This document shows, piece after piece, positions 22,539 to 33,419 of a DNA stretch of 64,000 nt. Each line of letters starts with the position of its first letter. The first letter of the stretch is position 1. The notes beneath the pieces were generated by a model. That model ran no database searches and had not been told where the DNA came from. It saw only the letters and a program-made list of their open reading frames with translations. The stretch lies in NCBI GenBank assembly GCA_026008535.1, contig BRKX01000004.1, positions 30,632,501 through 30,696,500 of the forward strand. Reading direction: 5' to 3'. Origin of the DNA: Perilla frutescens (taxonomy: Eukaryota > Streptophyta > Magnoliopsida > Lamiales > Lamiaceae). Position numbers and translations under genes: made by a program.

Positions 22539-24876
22539 ATAGAATAACAGAAAAGTAAACATGCAGTACAGTCACAAACTTTAAGATAAACAATATATAA
22601 TCGAAAACCTCAGAAAAAATTATATACTTTTCCACCGACATTTTAAAAATATTTTCTATAAGCCACGTTAGTGTAGACATTTATAAAATTCATTTTTAAA
22701 TAGGTATAAACCACCTTTAATTTACCTCCAGTCAATTTTCCTTATGACAAGTAAATTAATAGCCGAAAATAATCACGGTCGTGTAACCTGCCAATTAATA
22801 AGCCACGTTAGTGTGGACGTTTATTAATAAATTACACCTAAATGTGAATACCATCATCTTAGCACGAAGTTCACTATTTCAAACTCCCTACTCCAGTTGG
22901 AGGAGTCAGTTTGTTCTAGTAGTGTTCTACAACTATCTTGATTAAGAAGTTTAATTTCTAGAGATAATAGTGATATGAAACATCCGTTATGGAGGAAGAC
23001 CTATTATCAACTCACATGTCAATCACATCTCAATTAAACCAGATTAATGGAGACCGTTTGAGATTTCTACATACTTTGGTATGAATCTCTCCCAGTTAGT
23101 TATTTAAGATTGAGGTTTCATTTTATCCCATTATAACACATGCAAACATCACATAAAATGATAAAACACCATTGCATGCTTCAAACAACATAATAAGCAA
23201 TAATAATAAAAATCAACTATCATGGCTTATATCTCATGTTCCTGAATGAGATAAAATTGGAAAGTCAGCTCCAGAAACTCGGGCATGGCCGCCGCCCCCA
23301 TCACTGTGCCTCGCCGAAAACCCTAGCTCCAATTAGGGTTTCGGAATGTGAATCAGTGATACTTCCTTTCTTGAGCTGTACTACTCTCCTCCTTTGAGTT
23401 GCTCTTCGAACTTTATTCAATATAGAATATCTATTCCCTTAAAGGAAAAAATCTTATATATCTAGAATAAAATAACAACTCAATAACTTGGTCTATACAA
23501 TTTTATCTTTCCTATTACATTGTAACAACATAATAAAATAAAATTCTTAGATCTAATCCATGGATATTCTCATGGATTAAAATCACGTAGCCAAACCGGC
23601 ATACGGCCCATTATACATTCAACATAAAATTAAAGCATACATCACATAATTAAGGAACCAGGATAGTCGGTAACCCCGCAAATAAGTCAGTCTACAAATC
23701 CAACAATCATAATTACATGATTAGCATAAAATAACATATGATATCCATACATGACATTATTTTCAAAAATTCCAATTGATTAAATTAATAATTTCGAAAA
23801 TAGCTACAAGATATAGTTTGGAAATTAAATAATTATCCACCAAATTAAATCTGGATAAACTCGAAAATATCTTAAGAATAAATCTGGAAATTTATTAAAA
23901 TTATCTACCAAATTTATTTCTTAATTTTTGGATAAATCCTAATTAATTAATATTTGGAAATCTTGATATAGATAAAAAAATCTATCTCAAATATTTGGAT
24001 AGGCTAGGATTGAAAATTACAAAGATAAAATCTGGAAATTTGATCCACTTCAAATTTCATCTAGATTTAAATCTTATCTTCAACCCTATCTAGATTAGAA
24101 TTAAGTAATTTATGATATATACAAAAAATTATTTTCCAATTCTTATCTACTAAGATTTTTGAAAATTTCAAGATAATAAATCTGGAAATTTGATGCACTT
24201 CAAACTCTTCCAAATTTAAAATCTATTTTCAAATCTTTTTGGATTAGAATTAGATAACTATTGATATATATAAAATATTACCTTATTCAATTCTAATTTA
24301 TGTAGATTTTGAAAATCACAAGCATATTAAATCTGGAAATTTGATCCACTTCAAACTCTTCCAAATCTAATATTCTATTTTCAAATCTATCTATATTAGA
24401 ATTAGGTAATTTTAAGATAAACATCAAAAATACCAAATATAATTCCTACACACTAAAATTTTCGAAACACACAACAATTAAATCTGGAAATTTAATTTTC
24501 ATCAAAATCTAATTGTTATGACCGAAAATTAAATCTAATTGTTATGACCGAAAATTAAAGCACGAAAATAAGGAAATTTAAACATCAAAATTTCAAAAAT
24601 TTGGACCCTATAATTTTCGAATACCTATTAAAATAAATATGGAAATCTTGACATCATCAAAAATCTATTCAAAATCTAATTTTAATATAATCAAAACTTA
24701 CAGCAAACCTGAAAACTAGAATTTTCGAACTACATCAAAAATTCATCCAAGTTTTGAACACAACCATTCGAAATACATCAACATATAAATCTGAAAATTT
24801 AAGCAACATAAATATTTCATCAAATTTATACATATATTTCAAATTAATCCTAGGATTAAAACTAGAATAGTGCCAA
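22539..24876 (-). other. Copia-1 leader (about 2.3 kb, non-coding)
   Basis: This long AT-rich stretch lies between the gag start and the primer-binding site. No coding frame of note is present. Such a long leader is unusual for a copia element. It contains a tandem array at 23883-24650 and two GCCACGTTAGTGTGGACGT-like blocks (near 22663 and 22802). A leftover insertion or an expanded packaging or translation leader are both possible. Confidence 0.7.
23883..24650. repeat. Tandem array, period about 150 bp, five or more copies
   Basis: TCTGGAAATTTGAT-type landmarks recur at about 23883, 24031, 24181, 24332, 24483 and 24637, a spacing of 148-154 bp. Units at 24031, 24181 and 24332 also share GATCCACTTCAAA and TAGAATTAGGTAA segments, and later units are more diverged. 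The array lies wholly in the copia-1 leader. Confidence 0.75.
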
Positions 24877-24893
24877 AACCCGCTCTGATACTA
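24877..24893 (-). other. Copia-1 primer-binding site
   Basis: The minus-strand reading TAGTATCAGAGCGGGTTT lies just inside the LTR end at 24896. It matches the plant initiator-Met tRNA complement TGGTATCAGAGCGGG except for one base. It sets the 5' side and orientation of copia-1. Confidence 0.88.
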
Positions 24894-24895
24894 GT

Positions 24896-26265
24896 TGTTG
24901 GGGTTTTTTCGAATTAAACCACCGTAGAATCTAATTGAATATTCATTAATCCTAACGTCATGTAGATCATAATTTTATGTAGCTCATATGTTTTAATTAA
25001 TCGAGTTCAATTAAACATGCATAGCCGGTTTTTGATTCTACTAAAGCGGAAACATAGAATACCGAAAAAGACTTACAAATTAAACGACGGGTTGAGGACA
25101 AGATTAAAGGTCTAATCTTGTTGTTGTATGTATAAAATCGGTGCTCCTTATGCTATTCCACTCCTTGATCTTCTGTTGTATTCCCGGACTGTATCTAGAT
25201 TCAGGGTGGGCTGAAATCTACTAGATCGGTATGAAATCTGTGGAGATAAAGAGAACAAAAGAGAGCTGAATTGTAACACTAAAATTTTCGTCCCCACCTG
25301 CCTTATTTATAAGGGGGTGGGCAGAAATTTCAAATCTAAGACTTACTGTACTTGGGCCTCAATCTTGTTTTCCATCTCCAGTCCATTAAAGTCATATTGG
25401 GCTACAACAGGGATCTAGAAGAATATTAAATTGGCCCGCTAATTTATTTAATTTCCAATATACAATAAACTTAGGATATTATTAAATAAATTAAGTATTA
25501 TTTTTATTCCACTAAAGAAATAATACTAACCTACCAATTTAATACATATTTCTGAATATGCTTTCTCCTTTAGTCCAGTCATTCCCCGCGTTTAAAATAA
25601 AATGCCCATTAATTAATTATGTAAGCATCTGACAGCTATAATTAATTAATATCTTATCCTTGAGTAGTACCACACAAGCGTTACTCATGTACGGAATAAA
25701 TTTCACCTGCAGGGTTTCAACATGAACTTGTATTTTCTCAAGAGGATACCATCAACCTGGCGCACCCAGGACACGGTGCCCCTACATATTGCATTACCCA
25801 TCATAAGTGTAAATGTTACAACCCAAGATATCAAGATTATTGATCCTATGAAAGAATCTCACCCGTTGATAAATTAAAGCTGCAAACACTACATGTATAT
25901 GTCCGCCAACATATAGGGATTAAGAACTCGAACTCTGTGGATTCTTATTCTCTCATTTAAGGTTAGAATAGAGAATTGAATCCTAAGTAGATCCTCCTCA
26001 ATACACTTGTCCGTATATTGGAATAATCAGTTAGTCTAGTTAAACTAACTATCAGATTATTCTACGGTGTACCAATGGCGAGTTCAAGGTCATCTAAGCC
26101 GTGAGCTCTTTTAATACATTACAAGGAACCAATTACATGATCTAACCAGGTGTTTACCCATACCATATCATCTACAATGTAATTATAGTGAACATGCATG
26201 TAAATATAACAATTTAAATGCAAACAGTATACAAAAGACAAGTTTTCTAGTATACAAAACCAACA
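24896..26265 (-). mobile_element. Copia-1 5' LTR (1370 bp)
   Basis: On the plus strand it runs from TGTTGGGGTTTTTTCG to ATACAAAACCAACA, with TG and CA ends. It matches the copia-2 LTR at 33420-34839 in order and over most of its length. It has a TATA box at 25301-25314. A roughly 50-bp deletion near 26227 is revealed by the duplicate at 26378-26803. Its 3' partner LTR lies left of the window. The right flank begins ATTTA inside a plus-strand LTR of the same family, so the expected target duplication is ATTTA, unverified on the other side. Confidence 0.9.
25301..25314 (-). promoter_or_regulatory. TATA box of the copia-1 LTR
   Basis: The minus-strand reading CCTTATAAATAAGG lies in an imperfect palindrome (25294-25321). 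It is in the right part of the LTR for the U3/R promoter. The equivalent site in the copia-2 LTR is a perfect palindrome. Confidence 0.65.
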
Positions 26266-26915
26266 ATTTAATATTCTTCTAGATCCCTATTGTAGCTCAA
26301 GTAATACCTTAATGGACTAAAGAGAATGGAACAAGAGGAGAGGCCCAACCCATTAAGGTTGGGAATCTTAATTCTCGCCAACATATATGTACGCCAACAT
26401 ATAGGGATTAAGAACCTGAACTCTGTGGATTCTTATTCTCTCATTTAATGTCAAAATAGAGAATAGAATCCTAAGTAGATCCTCCTCAATACACTTGTCC
26501 ATGTATTGGAATAATCAGTTAGTCTAGATAAACTAACTATCAGATTATTCTACGATGTACCAATGTCGAGTTCAAGGTCATCTAAGCCGTGAGCTCTTTT
26601 AATACATTACAAGGAACCAATTACATGATCTAACCATATGTTTACCCACATCATATCATCTACAATGTAAGTATAGTGAACATGCATGTAAATATAACAA
26701 TTTAAATGCAAACAGTGACTGCAATTGTATTCATTCTATATCATCATAAAACATCATCAATAATGTATACAAAAGATAGGTTTTCTAGTATACAAAACCA
26801 ACAATTTAATATTCTTCTAGATCCCTATTGTAGCTAAAATAATACCTTAATGGACTAAATAGAATGGAACAAGAGGAGAGGCCCAACCCATTAAGGTTGG
26901 GAATCTTAATTCTCG
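25890..26915. repeat. Tandem duplication of the copia-1 LTR end plus its flank
   Basis: Unit 1 (about 25890-26377) and unit 2 (26378-26915) each hold the last roughly 400 bp of the copia-1 LTR followed by 112 bp of flanking plus-strand LTR. The junction is ATTCTCG/CCAACATATATG at 26377/26378. The units differ by a 50-bp deletion in unit 1 and scattered substitutions. The duplication therefore postdates the copia-1 insertion. Confidence 0.85.
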
Positions 26916-27371
26916 CTTCCTCTCTATTAATTAGAGAAGAGAGAGGTGAGAAACATAGTGCTCGAAATCAGCCCCTCTCTCAAACTGTTCTCTTGATTCC
27001 CTTAGGTTATCAATACACAGTTTAGTAGATTGTAGCCCACTCTACATCTAAACGGGTATCGAGAATACAGTAGAAGATCAAGGAGTATCTCTGCAGCTCC
27101 AAGAGGTATAGAACACAGTGAAAAGAAGACCTATTCGATCGTGTCTTCTATTGTAACGATATTAGACCTATAATCTCGTGATTAACCCTCGTTCTATATA
27201 AGTTGGTTCTTTGAATTTAATTTTTCCATTGCGTTAAACTCGATGATCTTGCATGGTATGTTTAACATATATGTTTTATATCATCACACATAAAATCATG
27301 ATTTGTATGCCTATAGAATTATAGATTAGCCGATTAGATCCTGTGAGGCGTAATTCGATACTACCCCAACA
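26266..27371 (+). mobile_element. Copia-X: plus-strand LTR fragment of the copia-1/2 family
   Basis: Sequence at 26266-26377, and again at 26804-27371, is the opposite-strand version of the copia-1 LTR from CCAATTTAATATTCTTC onward. It ends at CTACCCCAACA (27371). It is clearly diverged from copia-1 and copia-2 (different TATA region and leader). It lacks its left part here, because copia-1 inserted into it and the rest should lie left of the window. The segment 26378-26803 between the two pieces is duplicated copia-1 LTR. Confidence 0.8.
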
Positions 27372-27963
27372 TCATTAAAGTGGTCTAAGCTAATTAATTA
27401 TGTTTGATCACTAGATAATTAGAATTGCTCACACTACCTCTATACATGGTCAATGAATCTTAACTATGTGTTGACCATAAAGGGATGGGGTACATCATGG
27501 GTAGTACGAGCAAATTGAGAAATCGGTGTCTATAGTAAATATAGCTATGTCTAAGGCATAAAGTCACTTTGTTATTTACAATGAATTGAGAAATCGGGGT
27601 TGGGCAAAAGGTTAAGGGTTAGGGGTTAGAGGACAAGAGATCGCCTCTAATCTAAACTGAAAGGATAGATTGGGCACACAGAGAGAAATTCAGTGCCTTA
27701 AACCAGATAATTAAGTTCACATAAGTAATCAGCATGCCATGAATCGGCCTACTATTTCTTAAGTTCGAATCAACGTTCAAATCTGAAATGCTTTGTGAGT
27801 AATATTATCTTTGTTTTTTTATAGATTTTATAATTCATAGTACGAAGACAACAACCTTCAAAATTTTTGGAATTGGTGACACTAGAAAGGATTTGCAGCT
27901 CCTCGTGGGATCAACCCTTACTCATGTTTAATGTTGGCTACACCGCAAAATGGTCGCGCATCA
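27372..27963 (+). mobile_element. Tat-like LTR fragment (3' part)
   Basis: About 590 bp match 51372-52027 in order: GTGG(T/G)CTAAGCTA, ATGGTCAAT, GGGATGGG-TACATCA(T/C)GGGTA, GAGA(A/T)CGGGGTTGGGCAA, CAACC(T/C)TCAAAA, ending CGCG(C/T)ATCA or CGCGCGTCA. The left end is the copia-X insertion point. Non-coding. The family name is a guess from the terminal region resembling Tat/Ogre-type LTR ends. Confidence 0.65.
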
Positions 27964-28334
27964 TCCTCAAAGTGTATCTCCATATATTTTAGGTTTTGAG
28001 CCTTAATTATAGAGGAAAAACTAATCAATTCATAAAACTACAAGGCTGGGTCGAGTGAAATAATTCACACGACCCATTGGACCATTTTTACACTGGGTCA
28101 ACCTAAGTACTTTTGACCAGTCAACCTAGGCCTTTACAAATTGCTCATGGGTGGACCGATCGAAGCTTTCCGGGTCAACCTACTCTCTTTTCTCACTGGG
28201 ATTCGAATTTCAACAGGTTTTGATCATTTAATCCAATCCAATAGGCTTTAATTAAGTCTACTTAGACAATCTTTTAGCTCTCCAAGCGATTAATTGATCA
28301 TTTCACGCAAAATATATAACATATTCATCACTAT
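27964..28334. other. Unassigned spacer between the two nests
   Basis: 371 bp lying between the end of the Tat-like LTR fragment and the copia-3 3' LTR. It has no long ORF and no similarity that I can see to the rest of the window. GGGTCAACCTA-like blocks recur near 28103, 28121 and 28175. It is the only candidate here for non-element, or older unrecognised, sequence. Confidence 0.5.
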
Positions 28335-29893
28335 TGGTCCCAGACGAGTCGATATCAATTTAGAGGGGGGTGAATAAACTGATTCAAAAACTTTAAGCGT
28401 GCTTACGGAATATAATCAGCACCCTTTGTCTCGCTTTAGAACTTATCTATGTATTAGTCAGTTTGTTCACTTTCAGTTGACTTGTGAGTGTAGCTTGTGT
28501 GAGCTTTTGTGTGCAGTTTAGAAAATATGCAAGTTGAGCAAGTAGTACAGCTCATAATCGATTTATAGAGGTTCGAAGTCTCAAACTTCTACGTCATCTC
28601 TTCCTTCCGCGAAAGGGTAAATCCACTATATAACTTGAGTTCACTTTACAAATTATACAATGAATGACAGGGTTGCTGAACTTGGTAACATCGAGTTTCT
28701 TTACAAAGTTATCTCAGTGGGGTCGACGACTCACACTTGCAGTCCCCAGTAGCTAGCTATTGTGGTGGCAGTTTCTTTAGCAGTAACTCACACTTAGCTG
28801 GAGAGTTAGGTGCTATTGTAGTCTTTTCAAGGTTTTAGATCTCTTTCGATCTTCAAGAGGTTAGTCTTGAACACGAGTATCAACTGATGTTGCTCTTTGA
28901 GTTAAGCTGAGTAGTTGATCATTGGATCACATGAACTGAGAAGACTGCTCTGGCTAGACTTTCAATAGCTAGTTGATTGCTTGAAGCTTTAAGTTATTCT
29001 TCTCAGTTGAGACTTTCGCAGCTGAAATAATGCTTGAATGCTCAGTTGTGATTATATACGAAAGTTAATTTGAATTTCAGGAATCGAAAGTGAAAGTGAA
29101 AGTCATTTGAAAATTAGATTCACTCGTCTTATATAGAGGAGTGATCTTGTGATCATTAGATTCCATTAATCGATGGTTCTGTTAGCTCTTCAATTGTATG
29201 CTAATTTTCAGAGCCATTGGAGTTAGTTGATGTAGCCGTTACTCTTCCAATTGATCTCCATTGAGCATTAACTCTGTTGATTCTCCAGTTGCCAGTTTTG
29301 AACTTGAGCTTAGTTGCTCAGTTTGGCTATTACTTCAGTTCGGCTATTTGTCTGAACTTCTTTACCAGTTCAACTGATCACAAACTGTTAACTGGTTTGT
29401 CAGTTCGACTGGTCTTCATATCAGCTTGGTCAGTGGTTGGCTCATCTTGAGTTTTAAGTTGGTTGACTTCATTTCTGGCCATCAGCGGTTGATTCGTCTT
29501 GAGCTTCAGTTCGGCTGATATTAATTCTAGCTATCAATTGGATGTTTTCAGTCATTAGTTTAACTGACTTGCTGTCGGTTCCACAAGTTAGGTTGACTTG
29601 ACTTCTCCAGTTCAACTTACCTAGCTGTCAGTTTGGTAATTACTGGCTTGACTCCTTTAGAGATTAACCCTCAGTTGGGTTATTTCCTGACTAGTTGACA
29701 CATCCTTCCAGCTGGATTGACCATGCTCCAGTTCGGTTGACTCTTGCTTCAACTGAAATCTTTTCAGAGCCTCAGTTTGGTCAGCTTAGATCTTCAGCTT
29801 AGATCTCTTTCAGTTTTTCAAGAAATATTTGACACGTTTTGACATTTCATCAAAACCACATCTTAGGGTTTCACTTGATAGTTTTTCCTAACA
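28335..29893 (-). mobile_element. Copia-3 (SIRE-like) 3' LTR (1559 bp)
   Basis: Read on the minus strand it starts TGTTAGGAAAAACTATC (at 29893) and ends CGTCTGGGACCA (at 28335). A polypurine tract AAAAAGGGGAAAAT lies directly upstream (29894-29908). The plus-strand GAGGGGGGTGAATAAACTGATT near the left end is typical of the LTR 3' end of many SIRE-like plant copia elements. The LTR is saturated with CAGTT words. The matching 5' LTR is expected right of position 64000. Confidence 0.75.
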
Positions 29894-30424
29894 ATTTTCC
29901 CCTTTTTGATGATGTCAAAACTTGGTAATGATGATGGAAAAACTGGTTGAGAATGCTTGCATCAATTGATTTTGATACAAAATATCAAATTCATTCAGAG
30001 ACTTAGAACTGATTTGTAACAACTGATTAGATATCTCATAATCTACATTTAGTTGTGCAAACTACTTGGTATCAGAGTCAAACAACTTGGTATCAAAGTT
30101 CTAGAAAGAACTTAAACTTGGTATCTCAATTTGATGTCAGAGTTTCATCAGCATTAGAGTTTCTAATATCTCTATATCCTTCAGCTGCTCTTCAGCTCCT
30201 TCTCTTCTTACTTGACTCTCCTCTCTCTTAAACTCCTTGAATGCCCTGAGAAAAATGGACTTCCCCCTGAAGTTGAACTTCTCTTTGAATCTGATCCTAA
30301 AGATTCAGACTTCCATCATCATATCTTTTATATTTTTCTCCCTTTTTGGCATTATCCAAAAGGGTGAACTATTACAGATCACATGATAGAATAGGGATGC
30401 CTTGCATGAGTGTGAAAGTTGTGG
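29894..30424 (-). other. Copia-3 region between ORF C and the 3' LTR
   Basis: Non-coding, AT-rich. The polypurine tract at 29894-29908 is the only clear signal. The rest is unmarked. Confidence 0.6.
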
Positions 30425-31900
30425 CTAAGTTGTTGTCATATACAGGCAGAATTGGGGGTCGGGTATTGGTGAAGATAACCATCCATAAGCTTCTTCATTT
30501 GGCCTGAGATGACCAAGATCTGGAAGAGAAGTGTGATCTTGATCTCTGAAATTTATAGTAGCGAGGTTGGTGAAGAGCTCATCATCAAAGGGTATTTGTA
30601 TGTCTTCGAGAGTTGGTGTTGAAGATGAGTGAGTTGGTTCAGTATCTAGAAGAGGAGCTTTAGCTAGTACTTCAAGTTGAATTTGCTTGATCATCGAATC
30701 CATGATCTATGGAATGGTTGGCGGCATTGAATAAGGATGATTCATCCAGTTTTTGCTCCAGTTTCCTTCTTATCTCCAGAAGGAATTGTTGCGAGTCTCA
30801 ATGAGATGAAGTAGAGTAACTTCATCAACTTGGAATCTCCAAAGATACCATTGGAGATATCTTCTTAGATTTGAGAAGAGAGAAGGATAGACACTCTCAA
30901 TGAGACCAAAGCAGCTGTGAAGCTGGTGGTCAAGATTTTGTTCAAATTCAACTTCAATGAAGTTCTTTTGAACTGATGTGGTTGGGTACGAGCTAGCTAG
31001 TGCAGTAGACTGATCACTAAGTTGAGTGAGGGGCTCAGTTTTAATCATAGGCTACTTTCCTCGGTACGGATTGTCAGTTTCAACCATAAGCTTCTTTCCA
31101 CGGCTAGGGCTGTCAGTTTCAGCCATCGGCTGCTTCTCTTTGCTGGTGTTGGTAGCATTTGAGCCGGTTTTCCAATTAGCAAAAATGGTTGGAATTGTGT
31201 CCCTTTTTCCAACTGCTTCCACGATTGGGATTTGAGCTTGAACTTGAGTGAGAATGATGAGACTGATGCAGTTCGCGAAACCTACTTTTTCTCAAAAAGT
31301 TCCAGTTTTGTGAACGAACTTTACACGATGAACATTACATCTCAGTTAAGCAAGGATGAAGGAGGCCCAGTCTATCTTACATCCATAGTGTAGAGAAGCT
31401 ATTAGGTGTGCCTTGGCATCTAAGAAAAAAACTGATTCAAAGTTCCCATGCAGAATATGAGCTACTATATCCAAAAATTAGATAAGCTCTGGAAGCAGAC
31501 TATCTTTTAGTCTGTGTGAGAAGTCTTGATGATTTACGTTTCATAGTTCTTGCTTGCTTGGCAGAGCTAGATCGTATACTTCAGGTCCTTCACTGGGAAG
31601 GAGGAATGTGGTCATCATTGTGTCCTTCATCACTATGATGACATGGTTTTATACGGTTGAAACAATGTTAGCACCAATGATTTCATTATTGTAGTTGAAC
31701 TTTGCAACTTGCTCAGGTACATATTTGACAGGCATGATCTTGAAGAAGGGTAGAAGCCCGGTTTCCTCTAATGAAGGGGCGAGCAGTTGATATTTTACTG
31801 GACCCAATTGAGCTTGAAGAAACTCCATATCCGAGAACTTATCTTTCTTTAGCTTGGCCACGAGCAGTTTAGTATCCAACATGCGAAATGGAATTTTCAT
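30425..31900 (-). pseudogene. Copia-3 accessory ORF C (envelope-like position)
   Basis: Minus-strand reading from an ATG at 31900 (MKIPFRMLD), open for 83 codons, then continuing in changing frames with stops. Motifs in order are LKKDKFSD (near 31840), EETGLLPFF, VPEQVAKFNYN (near 31700) and HLIASLHYGCKIDWASF (near 31400). Later open pieces are 31048-30770 and 30703-30425. The same motif order occurs in ORF A of this element and partly in ORF B, and loosely in the 3' ORF of copia-4. The position after pol matches the third ORF of SIRE-like elements, whose product is often called envelope-like but has no proven role. No membrane segment is convincing. Confidence 0.6.
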
Positions 31901-32856
31901 TTCTGTAGAGAGATGAGTGTATCAGAATATTACATGTGAATTTTGGCAATATGATGTATATTCAAGGAGGAAGACAGAAGATTTGGAAGTGATTTGAGCA
32001 AGCATCTCCTTCGCATATATATTTAATTTTGCATACATATTTTTGAGAGTAATCGATTATCTTTCAACTGATCGACTATCTGAATTGATAGATAATAAGT
32101 TGAATAAATATTGCACGCATCTCAGCCGTCTACATTTTAAGCAACTTTTTGATCATGTGGCTGAGAGTTGATTAATTCAAAAATGGGGTGGTTACCATAA
32201 ATAGCACAATATTTTCTGCAGATTTTGCTATTTATATCTCTCAAGTAATCAACTCATTTTTTCACTTTTGTAGTTGCTTATTAATATCTGCTCAGAGATA
32301 TTAAATACTATTTTGTGAGAGATGAGCCCATTTTTAAATTGTGGCTGTTGGATGTAATGTTGAGAAATTAATGATCGCAAGGGTAATAATTTACTTAAAG
32401 CTAAGCTTAATGAATAATTAAAAAAAAAAATTCATGATTAGTTCAGACCAACTGATTATGAGATTATTCTACACTTCAAATGGTTGACTTGATGTGGTGT
32501 GAACTGATGAGGCAGCAGTTGGATGATCAGTTTGATCATTTTTCAGCTGCTGTTTTCAACTGACTGGAGCTTCGACTGAACTGAATGGATTAGTTCACTT
32601 ATTTAGTTGCTTGTCCTTCCTTTAGTCAGTTTTCTCTTCTTGAATTGGAGAACTTGACTCAACTCTCTACTTCCTTTAGAGCAGTTTGATCTCTTCCTCT
32701 TCGATGCTGATCCAGTTATGTTCTTCTGCAGTTTAGGCCTTTCTTTTCTCACAGTTTGATGGAGTTGCTGAAGAGAAAATGATGAGCTTCTTAGTTTTTA
32801 ATTAAGAAAATATGGAATTCCTTTATGAGGTGAGCTGAACTGAACATGATTGGGAG
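31901..32856 (-). other. Spacer between ORFs B and C with a TATA-like site
   Basis: Non-coding, about 950 bp. The minus-strand reading AATTAAATATATATGC at 32013-32028 lies about 115 bp before the ORF C ATG. The stretch between is pyrimidine-rich and ATG-poor, like a leader. The rest is rich in CAGTT words. The promoter reading is inference. Confidence 0.45.
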
Positions 32857-33419
32857 TCAGTTGAGCTGCCTTTGAGCTTGACTGGTGTAGGAGAGTGATG
32901 TACCTCTTGGATAAGAGACTTGGTGATGTGGCAGTGTCTTCATCATCACTTTCTTCTTCACCATTGTGATCTTGACTCTTCCAGGACTTAACTCTATCAT
33001 TTCAATTGTAGGTTCAATTTGTCGGGATGGCTTAGCTGAATGACTTGATAGACTATTAAAGTTCTGTTGACGAGAAAGTGAACTGGTTAGGCAGTTGGCT
33101 GGTTGATGGGCTGCTGCAACTCCTTGAGTCATGACGTTGGTTCTTAGCTCGGCAAGTAGGGCAGTTGTCGGAATCTTATTGGCAAGTCTGTTATTCATGA
33201 TGTGCTGAACTTGCACAACAGTTGGAGAAAATGGATTAGATGATCCTATCAATTTTATGCTTCAGGTTTCTTCATGTTGCCAGTAGCTCATGCCATGAAA
33301 GACAGTTAGCAAGAAGTGAGGCTGGATAGACATTGAGTGTCTGCAGTTGAACTAATAGAAGTGCTGGTGCAGTTGTTTGAACAACTTCTGGTCATACTTT
33401 GCAACAAAAGTGAAGTGAG
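32857..33419 (-). pseudogene. Copia-3 accessory ORF B, 3' part
   Basis: Minus-strand frame from the copia-2 insertion point leftwards. 33252-32857 is open for 131 codons (MNNRLANKIPTTALLAELRT), rich in Ser, Gln and Lys near the end. Upstream, the reading with HGMSYWQ crosses a stop and runs into the copia-2 LTR at 33420. The 5' part of the same ORF is at 41424-41855. I saw no motif that gives a function. A basic, Ser-rich tail like this is common at the C-terminus of such accessory proteins. Confidence 0.5.

Noticed and set aside
22663..22830. Repeated GCCACGTTAGTGT blocks considered as a riboswitch or tRNA-like element
   Set aside because: There are only two short copies, and I can build no cloverleaf or conserved structure.
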